Shown here piece by piece: positions 10,456-19,740 of a DNA stretch of 64,000 bases. Position 1 is the first letter of the stretch; each line of letters starts with the position of its first letter. A model generated the notes under the pieces. That model had not been told where the DNA came from. It saw only the letters and a program-made list of their open reading frames with translations, and ran no database searches. Both the position numbers and the translations under genes were made by a program. This DNA is from Homalodisca vitripennis (Eukaryota; Arthropoda; Insecta; Hemiptera; Cicadellidae), in contig NC_060215.1 in NCBI RefSeq assembly GCF_021130785.1, forward strand, positions 119,994,501 to 120,058,500, written 5' to 3'.

Positions 10456-11022
10456 TACAGTTTCCATTAAGAGCTACTGATTGATTGTACTCAGAGACAT
10501 ATGATTTGGCATTTTTTATCAACTCAAAACCACAACTAAAACTGTCTTTTTGTTGCTTACAATTTTGTCTCCAAATGAAATGTTTCGGTTACTGAGGACT
10601 TTGTCAAGGCTGTTACAAAAATCAAGAACACAAGTACTGTTGTCTCCTCGCAGGGAATCTAAGTGAACATACTTGCCCTCAGCCCTGTTCAAAACAATCA
10701 AACTCCAGTGAGTCCCCTCACTGTTACAGTGTGATTGTAGATTTTGCGTGGAACCATGGTTAGGAGGCAAAGTAGAGTTACTTATGGGGGCTAGCAAGAG
10801 TTTAAAATTAGAACCTGTAATAAAGGAGGGCTGAGACTGAGAGTAAATAAACCTAATATCAAGGCACTCAGCTGGAGACAACACTAGTACCTCGTCAGAG
10901 TTCAGGTCCCTGATACCATCCCAAACCTCTTCATCACTCAGCGAAGTGGTTCGTTTAACTCTAGAGTTCCCAGTCTTTGGCAAGTTTTTATTCTTCAAAC
11001 TCATGCTTTGGGCACCATCCAA
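10456..11022 (-). pseudogene. LINE-B ORF1: Ulp1-like (C48) cysteine protease domain
   Basis: Contains EGTHWSLIVLNR and KYVHLDSL, with His and Asp 17 residues apart. After a small frameshift near 10560 comes CKQQKDSFSCGFELI, with the oxyanion Gln 6 residues before the nucleophile Cys. These spacings are those of Ulp1/SENP SUMO proteases. All four catalytic residues remain although the frame is broken once. The frame upstream joins, through a TAG at 11059, to the repeat region. The domain would remove SUMO- or ubiquitin-like modifiers or process the ORF1 polyprotein; the substrate cannot be told from sequence. Confidence 0.8.
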
Positions 11023-11058
11023 GGTTGAGCTGGAGGGAGGTGGCTGGACAGGACCTTC

Positions 11059-11622
11059 CTACCGCAAATGGATTAAAACACATCGCAGCTCGACAGGCGC
11101 CACAGACGGTGCGTGGAAAGGTAACTCAGTCTGCGTTACAATAGAATTCAGAGTCACTGGCAGGGGATGCTGATGCTGGCAACCATCATAATGAACCACG
11201 TTGGATTGCGGATGGAAAGGTAACTCAGTCTGCGTCACAGTAGAACTCAGAGTCACTGGCAGGGAATGCTGATGCTGGCAACCATCATCATGAACCACGC
11301 TGGATTGCGGATGGAAAGGTAACTCAGTCTGCGTCACAATAGAATTCAGAGTCACTGGCAGGGGATGCTGATGCTGGCAACCATCATAATGAACCACGCT
11401 GGATTGCGGATGGAAAGGTAACTCAGTCTGCGTCACAGTAGAACTCAGAGTCACTGGCAGGGAATGCTGATGCTGGCAACCATCATCATGAACCACGCTG
11501 GATTGCGGATGGAATGGTAGCTCAGTCTGCCTCGCAATAGAATTCAGAGTCACTGGCAGGGGAAGCAGGCAACCATCGTCATGACCTACACTGGATTGTG
11601 ATGCCGTAAGACCAGCGATCAT
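11059..11622 (-). pseudogene. LINE-B ORF1: 33-residue tandem repeat region
   Basis: A 99-bp unit is repeated about five times (unit starts at 11203, 11302, 11401 and 11500, with diverged edge copies). Each encodes a 33-residue segment with HDDGCQHQH, then PVTL, then TQTELPFHPQ. The frame stays open for 187 codons. It is in the same phase as the knuckle segment upstream (a single TAG at 11626-11628) and as the protease downstream (a single TAG at 11059-11061). Each unit has a His/Cys cluster, so metal binding is possible but unproven. Confidence 0.75.
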
Positions 11623-11625
11623 CCC

Positions 11626-12445
11626 CTAGGCCTTCTCCAACTCAAGAGTCAGACGCTGAATTTCGTCTACAAGGGAAGACTGATAATTTTTACCACATAC
11701 TCTACATAGCCTATCTTTATCGTAGGGTGTGTTGGCAACATGACCATAACAAAAACATGTGTAGCATTGTCTCACTGGGAGCATGTAAACATCTACCATC
11801 ATCCTAACATAGTTTAGGGTGACAAAATCTGGTAATTTTTCAGGATCAAAAATCATTTTCATATAATGGGTACTTACCAACTCTTTGTTGATCCATTGTT
11901 TATTCTATTTGCACTTAAAATAGTATATTCACAGAAACTTTCAACTATTTCTTCTTCGGTAACATCAGGTTCTACATAAACTACTCCCCTACACTCAACC
12001 TTATTGGCAGGTACGAATACTAAATATTGCTTTAGATATTGAGAATCTACAAGATTATTGGCAGTACAATATGTCTTACAAATAACTTTAAGATTTTTGT
12101 CCACCCTTACTATGTGATCTTGTAAGGGTGATCATCTTCACAGTGATTTTTCATTATTTTTCCTACCGCAAAAGGATTAATTTTCTTTTTGTCTCTACTT
12201 TGGATAATCACTTCAAATGGTTCACTGGAGTATGACTTATAACACCTAATGTTTTTTTGTTTTTTACTTGGTTAACTGAATTTTTTATGATTGTGTAGGC
12301 CTATTGGCGTTATACAATTTTCATTATTGCTCTTTTTCCTTTTTCTTTCGTTGTCCTCCTCTGCACAATAGGTAGTCTGATCAATCATTATTAAGTCTGT
12401 TGAACAAGGTACAAGTACTTTAGAGACCGCTAATTCAGTTTCCAT
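11626..12445 (-). pseudogene. LINE-B ORF1: gag-like N-terminus with CCHC-type zinc knuckle
   Basis: A likely start is the ATG at 12445 (METELAV). The polar N-terminus holds a basic patch (ERKRKK). One TAA follows near 12278, then EPFEVIIQS and INPFAVGKIM, typical of LINE gag-like ORF1. After frame changes near 12120 and 11878 come GVVYVEPDVTEEEI and a knuckle QCYTCFCYGH, then DKDRLCRVCG. A short helix (DEIQRLTLELEKA) precedes the TAG at 11626. The gag-like part would bind RNA in the retrotransposition particle. At least two frameshifts and one stop break it. Confidence 0.7.
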
Positions 12446-12479
12446 GTCGGCTAATGGGGCTAGATTTTTCCGCCATGGC

Positions 12480-13240
12480 GTCCAGTCCAGCCCGACACAC
12501 TAATATTAGAGTTGCTTAGTATATTACTTTTTCGTTATTATTAGACAGTAATAAAAGGAAATCCTAGTTTAAATGCACTAAAAAATGGTAACTAAAAACA
12601 ATTTAATTTGGCAACGTCTACATATTAACAGGTTAAGACATTGACAAACAGGAATAACGAAGTCAATTAAGGCAATCACAACTTAGCTAATTTGCTACTC
12701 ACAAGTCACGATACTCTCTCAATAATAGTCACTCGAACTAGCAGACGATACAATGACCGGTTCGAGTCAACGGCTGTGAAACAGAAGATCTCACGGGTCA
12801 CCGATATTAGCATCTGTTTTTCTCTCACGGACAAATAATTGCTGCGCAATCGTTATTGCAATTACATTTCACTCTAGACGTCGTATTTTAGAACGAGAAC
12901 ATTGACGGTTCTAATTATCAATTTATGTTGAGTATTTTTTCAAGTGTAATTTATCACTATGTATATCATGTTGTATAACGATAAAGACTTTCAGTAAAAG
13001 GTTTTTTTTATCTAAGGTATTGGCTGAGTTGAGTTAATAGACCAGGCAATACATTGTTATTTGCCTTGTTCTGCTGTTGTATGTCCAAGAACTGCCTGAC
13101 GGACGAGGGGGTAACGAATATACAGAGCCGCTTTCTCTGGTGTTTTTCCTTCAACGCTCATGTTATGCTTCTTTAAATACATGCAACAAATATTAGTTTT
13201 TTAACACAACAAGCCTAACTACTCTATAAAAAAACTATCG
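12480..13240. other. no clear gene; flank of LINE-B
   Basis: Mostly AT-rich. On the minus strand around 13190-13060 there is an open stretch containing YLKKHNMSVEGKTPEKAAL. It could be the C-terminal part of the ORF1 remnant next to it, but no motif is recognised. Confidence 0.3.
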
Positions 13241-13890
13241 ATACACAGATTTGAATATGGGGTGGGGGTTTAAGCATGTGCCAACTTTGTGAGTGCGTAA
13301 ATGTAGCTACGGTATTTGAACGGATTCTTGGGTCTTTAAATGCATTTTTAACAAGCCGACCATTATTATTATACCCCTTATTATTAAAGCGAAGCCTGTC
13401 GATTCCTGCTCACCGTGGATAATACTTGTAAAAGATTATTCTGACTGTAAATTCTCTCTTAAATTCATTATGCATTATGTTAGGAATTTCCTGGAATCTA
13501 TTAAAATTTGTAATGCCTTGGATTAGATGAGGAACATTCCATCATCTCGGAAATATTGGTAGTTGAACAAGAACAAGGGATATAGCTATATATCTTCTCC
13601 TGATCAGACGCAACAGCGATATATATTGGTCTTTAATTACTTGTAAGGAGTTCTTCCCAAACATGTCATTTCTGCCGAAAAATATTTTAAGAGGAATATT
13701 AGAGTCAAACGCCAGGGCATGAATTTTTATTTGTTCTTTATTGAAGGAAATTTAGTTCCAGAAAAAGCAAATTCGTAAGCACTTATTATGTCCATTATGC
13801 TTATTATGCTTCGATAGACGAAGTGTTTCGGAGTAAATAGAATCTTAAGTGCCTAGCGTGTGACTCTCCTAGTATCTGTATCTGCAACAT
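13240..13890 (-). pseudogene. third ORF1-type SGNH esterase remnant
   Basis: On the minus strand I read, in order, QIQILGESHARHL (about 13880; fits SGNH block I, with Glu for Asp in G-D-S), then PLKIFFGRNDM (about 13700; block III GxND), SLVLVQLPIFPR, and DRLRFNNKGY (about 13398; position of block V, where the usual His is Phe). A further polar tail follows to about 13250. The pieces lie in different frames. The order and spacing match the SGNH part of LINE-C ORF1, but the sequence is clearly different, so it comes from another LINE family. No protease, endonuclease or RT is attached here. Confidence 0.55.
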
Positions 13891-14004
13891 TATTGATTAC
13901 TTATCAATTTTTTTTTAACAAGGGGTTTGCGTAAAACACAACCTTTATTGTAAGGGTGGGGATGGGTTTAGGGTTTACGCATGAGGGAGACAGCTGATTT
14001 AACT

Positions 14005-14028
14005 GAATTCAAATTCAAATTCAAATTC
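14005..14028 (-). repeat. LINE-C 3' terminal hexamer repeat
   Basis: Tandem GAATTT units on the minus strand directly after AATAAA. Such microsatellite-like 3' ends replace poly(A) in CR1/L2-type LINEs. Confidence 0.8.
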
Positions 14029-14131
14029 TTTATTCAGCATGTAGACAGATTTAACAATGTATATGCCAAGTCAACAAATCATAACAAAATATAATAATGT
14101 CTCTCAATAAAATAATTTTACTTTTTCAAGT

Positions 14132-14500
14132 TTACACTATCTTATCAGCTAAAAAGTCCTTAACAGAATAGTAAGCCTTCTCGATCAACAACCATTTCAA
14201 TTTTTTTCTAAAAACTGTGTAATCTTGGACTAATCTTAAGCTTAATGGAAGACTGTTAAAAAGAATTACTGCTGAATATTTTAAATGATTTTCAAAAAAT
14301 GAGGTGGAGTGTGGCGGGATATTCATAATGCATCTGGGTTTACTTCTTGTTCCATACATGTGAGTCGGAAAAAATCTATTAAAAAGGTGAAAGTTTTTAT
14401 GAAGAAATGATAAGGTTTCCAGAATATAAATGGAAGGAAAAGTTAAAGGTTTGTTGGAGGAAAAAAGGTTAGCACATGAGGTTCTGGATGGGACATGACA
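14132..14500 (-). pseudogene. LINE-C ORF2 C-terminal end, out of frame
   Basis: After the frameshift near 14510 the protein continues in another frame: RIICHVPSRTSCANLF, then YGTRSKPRCIMNIP and SAVILFNSLPLSLR (family form: KLWNSLPxxIR). It ends LADKIV at 14132. It is the usual LINE C-terminus and belongs to the ORF at 14503-16620. The shift coincides with a small duplication of a CTTCAAAAGAAAG-type segment at 14508-14532. Confidence 0.82.
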
Positions 14501-14502
14501 AA

Positions 14503-17054
14503 TTATTCTTTTGAAGCTTTCTTTTGAAGCCTAAACACAGACTTAGTTTTGGTGTATTCAGAACCCCAAATGGAAACCCCGTAAGATATGAATGGATAGA
14601 TGATGCCATAATAAGTAGCAGTAAGAATTTCAGTTGATGCGAAACGAGCCAGATTTCTGAGCACAAAAATACCCTGACTCAGCTTCCTACATACATGCTC
14701 TATATGGAGATAGAAAGACAAATTGCAGTCAATAATAAGGCCAAGAAATTTTACGGAGCATTCTGAGAAAACAGCTTCATCACCCAAATGAATACTGAGC
14801 AAACTTTTGCTTGAATGGCTGTTAATTGAAAATTCAATGAGTGTTTTTGAGACATTTACTTGAAGACTGTTTTGCTCAAGCCAATTAACAAGTGCATTCC
14901 CTTCTAAGAATGTGTCGAGTTCCAGGTGATCTGTGGAGGAATTAGAAAACGTTAGTGACGTGTCATCTGCATATAGACACAAGTTTGGCACAGTTAAGCC
15001 CTTACAAAGATCGTTGATAAAGATTAAAAACAGAACAGGGCCCAAAATTGAACCTAGGGGCACGCCCTTGCTGATAGTTCCTTTCGTGGAAAAACTATTG
15101 CAGATGTTATTTGACGCATCAATAGAACTAACCTTAACAAACTGTGCCCTTTTGACCAGATATGATTGAAACCACTGAAGTGCGACACCTCTAATCCCCA
15201 TGATAGACAATTTATTTAGAAGAAGAACGTGATCAACTAAATCAAAGGCTTTAGTTAAATCAAAAAATAAGCCACTAGACCGGTTACCCGAATCAATAGT
15301 ATCAACAATGTTCTGCACGACACAGAACATTGCGTCAACAGTACTTTTCCCTTGGGTGAACCCAAATTGATGTTGAAACATCAGCTTGTTGTGCTGTAGG
15401 AAACTCCAAAGCCTTTTTAATACTATTTTCTCTATAACTTTAGAGAAGCTTGAAACTACAGAAATCGGCCTGTAATTTGAACAGTCCAGATTGCAGCCTT
15501 TCTTGTACAAAGGGGTGACCATAGCGAGTTTAAAACAGTCAGGAAATATACCCATTGAAAATGAATGATTAATCAATTCACTGAGTGGCTCTGCCAGCTC
15601 TAAGACTACGTTTTTCAACAAAGCAGATGATATTCCATCTAAACCTGCGGAATTCTTTGATTTTAGGCTGCGAACTGACTCAGCAATCTCCATAGGATTA
15701 GTAGGCGACAAGAAAAACGAATTCAGAGGACATGTGCTCAAGGCAGAAGAGCTAATATTAGGCGGAACCTTGTTGGACTTATCACCCACATTAAGAAAAT
15801 AATCATTGAAAATATTACACACTTCTGAGGGATCATTAACAACCTCTCCTAAATTATTCCTGATTTCTGGTTTTTGGTACTTATTAAAGTCATGTGAACC
15901 TCGACTCTGATTAACGATCCCCCAAAGTGTTTTGGTTTTATTAGATGACGTTCTGAGCCGCTTAGCCACACTATCAGACTTGAGTTTCAGAATAAGCTTA
16001 CGATACAACTTCTTGAGGCCAAGATATCTTTGCCTAAGGGGGTGGACAGAAGGCAAATCTTTCGATTCCAAGTAAGAGGATCTTAACTGTTCCCTAACCC
16101 TTATCGCCTCACCATCTAGCTTAATCCTACACTTGTCCCTACTCTCTGAAGGGACCTTTCTCCTGACCAAGGGGAAACAAACGTTGAAATAATAGTCAAT
16201 GTGACTCAAGAACAGCTCAAACTTTGCATTTAAGTCAGTCAATGAATAAAAATCAGCCCAGTTTTCCTTATTCAAGTAATATTTGAAGAGACTAATGTTT
16301 TCCTCTGAGAAAACACGGTTGTAGCGGAAAAGAGCTGGGGATGACTTTGAAGATGATTGAGAGCCAACAATTGCAGCCTGTGCATGATGGTCACTTAAGT
16401 ATGACACTATAACAGAGCTCGAAAAACAGGGTTCAGGTATATCTGTGTATATATGATCAATCAGGGTTCTAGACTTCTTAAACTCTCGTATATACGAACG
16501 AATGGTTTGGCGAAGACCAAAGGACAGCATATCGTTTAGTATAGTTTTGGAGTCGTTGGAAGAACCCGCTAAATCAATATTGAAATCGCCCAGGACAATT
16601 GTATTTGCACTCCCTTTCACAACCTGTGAAAGACAATCATAAATATTTTTGTAGAAGACCTCCTTGCAATAGGGGGGGGTCTATATACCCCAACAATATA
16701 AAGTTTTCCACTGTCTAGCTCAACAGAAATGGCCACCAATTCACAGAAACCTTCAACGCAGTAGTCAGAGACATCAATAAGGGAAAAGGAAGCATCTGGT
16801 TTAATGAAGAGAGCAACTCCACCCTTTTCCATTCCGGATCTACAGAACGAACTTGCCATCACGTAACCATCCAATTGCAAAATGCCGAATTGGTTAACGT
16901 GATGCTCACTAATACACACCACCATTGGATTTTCTTCCTGAATGAAAAGGTGGAGAGTTTCATAATTAGAATTTAAACCCCGTATATTCTGATGAAGGAC
17001 CTTCAGGGAGGTATTATGAAAGCCGTTGCGTAGATCACCTGGACTGAAGTCCAA
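14503..17054 (-). pseudogene. LINE-C ORF2: APE endonuclease plus reverse transcriptase, one frameshift inside
   Basis: The first part (17054-16617) holds LKVLHQNIRGLN, then CISEHHVNQ and VGVYRPPP. After a shift in a run of eight C (16672-16679, minus strand) the second part (16620-14503, 705 codons) holds IVLGDFNIDLAG and LSDHHAQ (endonuclease). The RT follows: NSAGLDGIS, MVTPLYKKGCN, YRPISVV, FFDLTKAFDLVDH, GVPLGSILGPVLF, LYADDTSLTF and FLGLIIDCNLSF. All catalytic motifs are present, although GVPQG reads GVPLG. The enzyme nicks target DNA and primes reverse transcription there. The ORF starts 33 bp after the ORF1 stop. Confidence 0.93.
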
Positions 17055-17086
17055 GGCAGAAGCAACGGGGAAAAAGTCACGTTGTG

Positions 17087-17515
17087 CTAAGATGGGGGAT
17101 TGGGATGAGGTGTTGAATCGTTTCCCGACGTAAGAGCAGGAGTATCTGGTTCGGGTTCAGGTGTATAAGGTTTAGTTTCAGGAGCAGTAGGAGTATCAGG
17201 TTCAGGTGTACCTGGTTCAAAGGATTGTGTTTCGTCCTTATGAGCACTTACCTTAGAAAGAATCTGATGCATTATGAAACCCAGTAGAAAATTACCTTCC
17301 TTATTCAGATGTCTACCATCCCTTGCAAGGTGACGCAGTCTTAAGCAAAAGTTTAAATCAACATACTGTACTCCAAAGTTGAAACACATCAACTCTATCT
17401 GCTCATTTAACATGCACAGAGTACCATACTTCAAATCACGCCTTATTGGAATACAATTTAAAAATACCTTAGAAGTAGGGAACTTAGTTTTAACAGTATA
17501 CAAAAGATCTGCCAT
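17087..17515 (-). pseudogene. LINE-C ORF1: SGNH domain C-terminal half and Pro-rich tail
   Basis: Continues the esterase domain in a shifted frame: SKVFLNCIPIRRD, then VDLNFCLR, then LARDGRHLNKEGNFLLG, in which D-x-x-H forms block V of the SGNH triad. A Pro/Glu/Thr-rich tail (repeats of PEPDTP type) follows, ending at the TAG at 17087. The frame change from the upstream half occurs around 17530-17550. Confidence 0.85.
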
Positions 17516-17526
17516 AGAATCTAGAA

Positions 17527-18243
17527 TTAAACGTTTGCCACACCCCCGTTATAACCAGATCCACCATTATAGCACAAGGGTACATCATTAGTGCCAACAT
17601 TTAAATAAATAACCTTAGGCTTTTCATTTAGATAAGACATAAGTTTTTGCTTTATTGTACGTATTCTGGCTCCAGGATTCATATCAGTTGTAGCACCTGA
17701 GTCGGAACACTGCTTGCCCGAGTATCTCAATAACGAATCACCAATAATCAAACATGATTTTAAAGGTAACTCATTACAACTTAGGTTTTCATAACATGAA
17801 ATATCATTAACAGTCAAGGGGCTATCGCTAACATTACTTTTATTGGCATGTATGTTTTTCTCTTTTGGCTGATTTCGATCTGATACAGAGACAGAGGAGT
17901 GAGATATCACTGAGAGCTCCTTAGCTGGCTTAGAAGTCCCGCATACACCAGGGGTCGTGTTTAACTCTGTGTAGTCGTCAACATCAATATCACTCAGGAC
18001 AGCATATTTATTCCCGCACTCGATTGACACTTCTTGCCGAAGAAGTTTTGTTTGTTTAGAACGTATACGCTTTGATTTTGATTTTACAAGTTTCCACTTG
18101 TCACCTTTACATCTAACAAGTTTTACAGTGTCAACTTTACAGCTAGTAGTACGAGTATTGTTATCTAACTGAGGGGGGGATGATTGCGACTGGTTGTGAG
18201 AAGGAGTGCTCGAAGGTATGACAGAGTTGAGGGCAGGTGATGG
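17527..18243 (-). pseudogene. LINE-C ORF1: basic linker and SGNH domain N-terminal half
   Basis: Open directly after the TGA at 18244-18246 and in the same frame as the protease upstream. It begins with a Ser/Pro-rich linker, then a Lys/Arg-rich stretch (KLVKSKSKRIRSKQ), then GNKYAVLSD and a polar spacer. SGNH blocks follow: SCLIIGDSLLRY (block I, nucleophile Ser) and IYLNVGTNDV (block III, oxyanion Asn). The Ser, Gly and Asn catalytic positions are intact. The basic stretch could bind RNA or act as a nuclear signal (inference). Confidence 0.87.
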
Positions 18244-19302
18244 TCAGTCAGGTAAAGTTACAACATTACAATAGAACCAATCAGTGAATTCTTCCTTACG
18301 TCTAGGAGAACAATAGTAATTAACAATGAATTTTTCATTGACAATTACATTGAGACCACATTCAAAATCATTCGCCTGCTGTTGACATTTGATCTCTACT
18401 AGACTAGATTGAGGTACATTTAAATTTCTTAAAATGTTTACTGCTGAGCTCAAATTTACACCTAAAACAGAGTCAATGTGGTAAGCCTTACATACACCTC
18501 GATCAATAAATAAAAGGGACCAGTGTGTTCCAGAGTCAGCTCTCTGCTTATCAACACTGTTATTTACACAAAGAAATACATACTTGGCATTATTGAAAGT
18601 GGAGTTGGACAAAGTGTCATTAATCGCCTCAGGTGTACCAACTTTTAACAAATGAGAAACAGCTGGGTTAAACAATAAAATTTCATCTCTACCCTTCACA
18701 CTATTAGCAATAGCTGAAAAATAATCCGAAATAATATGCTCCTCAACCCATTTGTAAGAACTACATTTTTTGTCACTAATACTATTTACACTGAGTTCAG
18801 CAGTTAATAAATCTAGCTTATAACTGAGATTTTTTATAGTTAAATCGTTTGTTTCATTGGACTCAGACGACAACAAAAGCTTGGCTTTAATACTGCGAAC
18901 ATCGTCAGACAAGGTGTTGTTCTCGGCGATGAGCGTTGAGATGTGAAGCTCTCGCTGCCGTAGTTCGTCAAGCAACGATTGGACTTGTTTTTTAAGGTCG
19001 ACAATCTCAACGTTCGATTCGTCCAGGATTTTAAAAGAGTTGTTCATTTCGTTCCTTCTCTGTTCCTTTTCTAAGTCAAGCTTCGTTGAAAGTAACTGAA
19101 GTTCATTACTTGAATGAGTGAGATCACTTAGGCAGCGTTTATATGAGGAGTTTTGTTTATCAATTTTATTTAGAAGATCACTGATATGCATACTAAGGTT
19201 AGTGAAGTCAAGTTCTGGATAGTTAGTCATTAGAGCGTTCAGCTCAGAAGTCAAAGAAATAAGACAGATCTGAATATCGTCGTCAGTTTCGCTTGTAAAC
19301 AA
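18244..19302 (-). pseudogene. LINE-C ORF1: coiled coil plus Ulp1-like (C48) cysteine protease
   Basis: 352 codons are open from a TTG at 19302; no ATG lies between it and an in-frame TGA upstream, so the start is lost or displaced. Residues 1-170 form a long heptad-type coiled coil (for example LDLEKEQRRNEMNNSFKILD), which may drive trimerisation as in other ORF1 proteins. Residues about 180-350 form the protease: His260 in GTHWSLLF, Asp277 in YHIDSV, Gln309 and Cys315 in CQQQANDFECG. The 17-residue His-Asp and 6-residue Gln-Cys distances equal those of Ulp1/SENP enzymes. The domain ends VTLPD, then a TGA followed by C. No frameshift occurs within the domain. Confidence 0.9.
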
Positions 19303-19740
19303 TATCTCCTCATTGTTAATCGTCTTGCGAAAAACAAAACTCCTTCAAACTCCTTCCTGATTACAGTTTTTTATGACTTGTCAAGGATTTTATTTATTTT
19401 TGCTGGCCAATGTCTATGCCCTTTAATAATCACTTTAGGTGACGCAATGTCAATCGCCTACACATAAGTAACTGCAAGCCCAAATACACGTAAGAAATGT
19501 AGTTGCAGCGTAGAAATTGAAGGCGCAACAATAAACCTTCACAGCGGGTAGGTACAGCCGAGCTGGTCTGGCCGTACTGTAAAGCAGTTAGTCACAAGCG
19601 GGGACAATCAAGCGGCGGCGCACCTGCTGTTGGTAGCGGCGCACACTGCCTGCGCATAGGATGAAAGCGTTGACAGATAACGAGTCCACTGCGGCCTGCT
19701 GTGTTCAATCTGGTTAGTCACAGAGCGTTACATTCAACTA
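19303..19740 (-). other. LINE-C 5' UTR / promoter region (inferred)
   Basis: About 430 bp upstream of ORF1 with higher GC and CpG content (for example around 19560-19700) than the surrounding AT-rich DNA. Non-LTR elements carry an internal promoter here. The exact 5' end and target duplication were not identified. Confidence 0.4.

Larger units (their letters stand above)
6320..12480 (-). mobile_element. LINE-B: decayed, nearly full-length LINE with gag, Ulp1-like and SGNH domains in ORF1
   Basis: On the minus strand, from about 12.45 kb down, one finds a gag-like N-terminus, a CCHC-type knuckle, a 33-residue repeat block, a Ulp1-like protease, an SGNH-like segment, an endonuclease (about 9.65-8.5 kb), the RT (8.0-6.7 kb) and a 3' UTR. 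The 3' end near 6320-6345 carries AATAAA-like sequence followed by short GATTT-type repeats instead of poly(A), a style known from CR1/L2-type elements. Multiple frameshifts and stops make it inactive. The RT style (VPQGSILGPLLFALYVNDL, YADDTTVIV) fits the CR1/L2/Jockey assemblage. Confidence 0.87.
14005..19740 (-). mobile_element. LINE-C: nearly intact LINE with coiled-coil / Ulp1-like / SGNH ORF1
   Basis: A near-complete element with a 5' UTR of relatively high GC (about 19.74-19.30 kb), ORF1 (19.3-17.09 kb), ORF2 (17.05 to about 14.13 kb), a short 3' UTR and a 3' end at 14005-14028 made of three or four GAATTT repeats after AATAAA. I found only four or five disabling changes: a TGA in ORF1, one frameshift in the SGNH domain, one in the endonuclease (in a C8 run), one near the end of the RT, and loss of an obvious ATG for ORF1. 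This is far fewer than in LINE-A or LINE-B, so the insertion is relatively young. Confidence 0.9.

Noticed and set aside
18244..19302. Host SUMO protease gene
   Set aside because: The domain is followed in frame by the esterase and then by endonuclease-RT with a LINE-type 3' end, and a second diverged LINE has the same order. It belongs to the retrotransposon.
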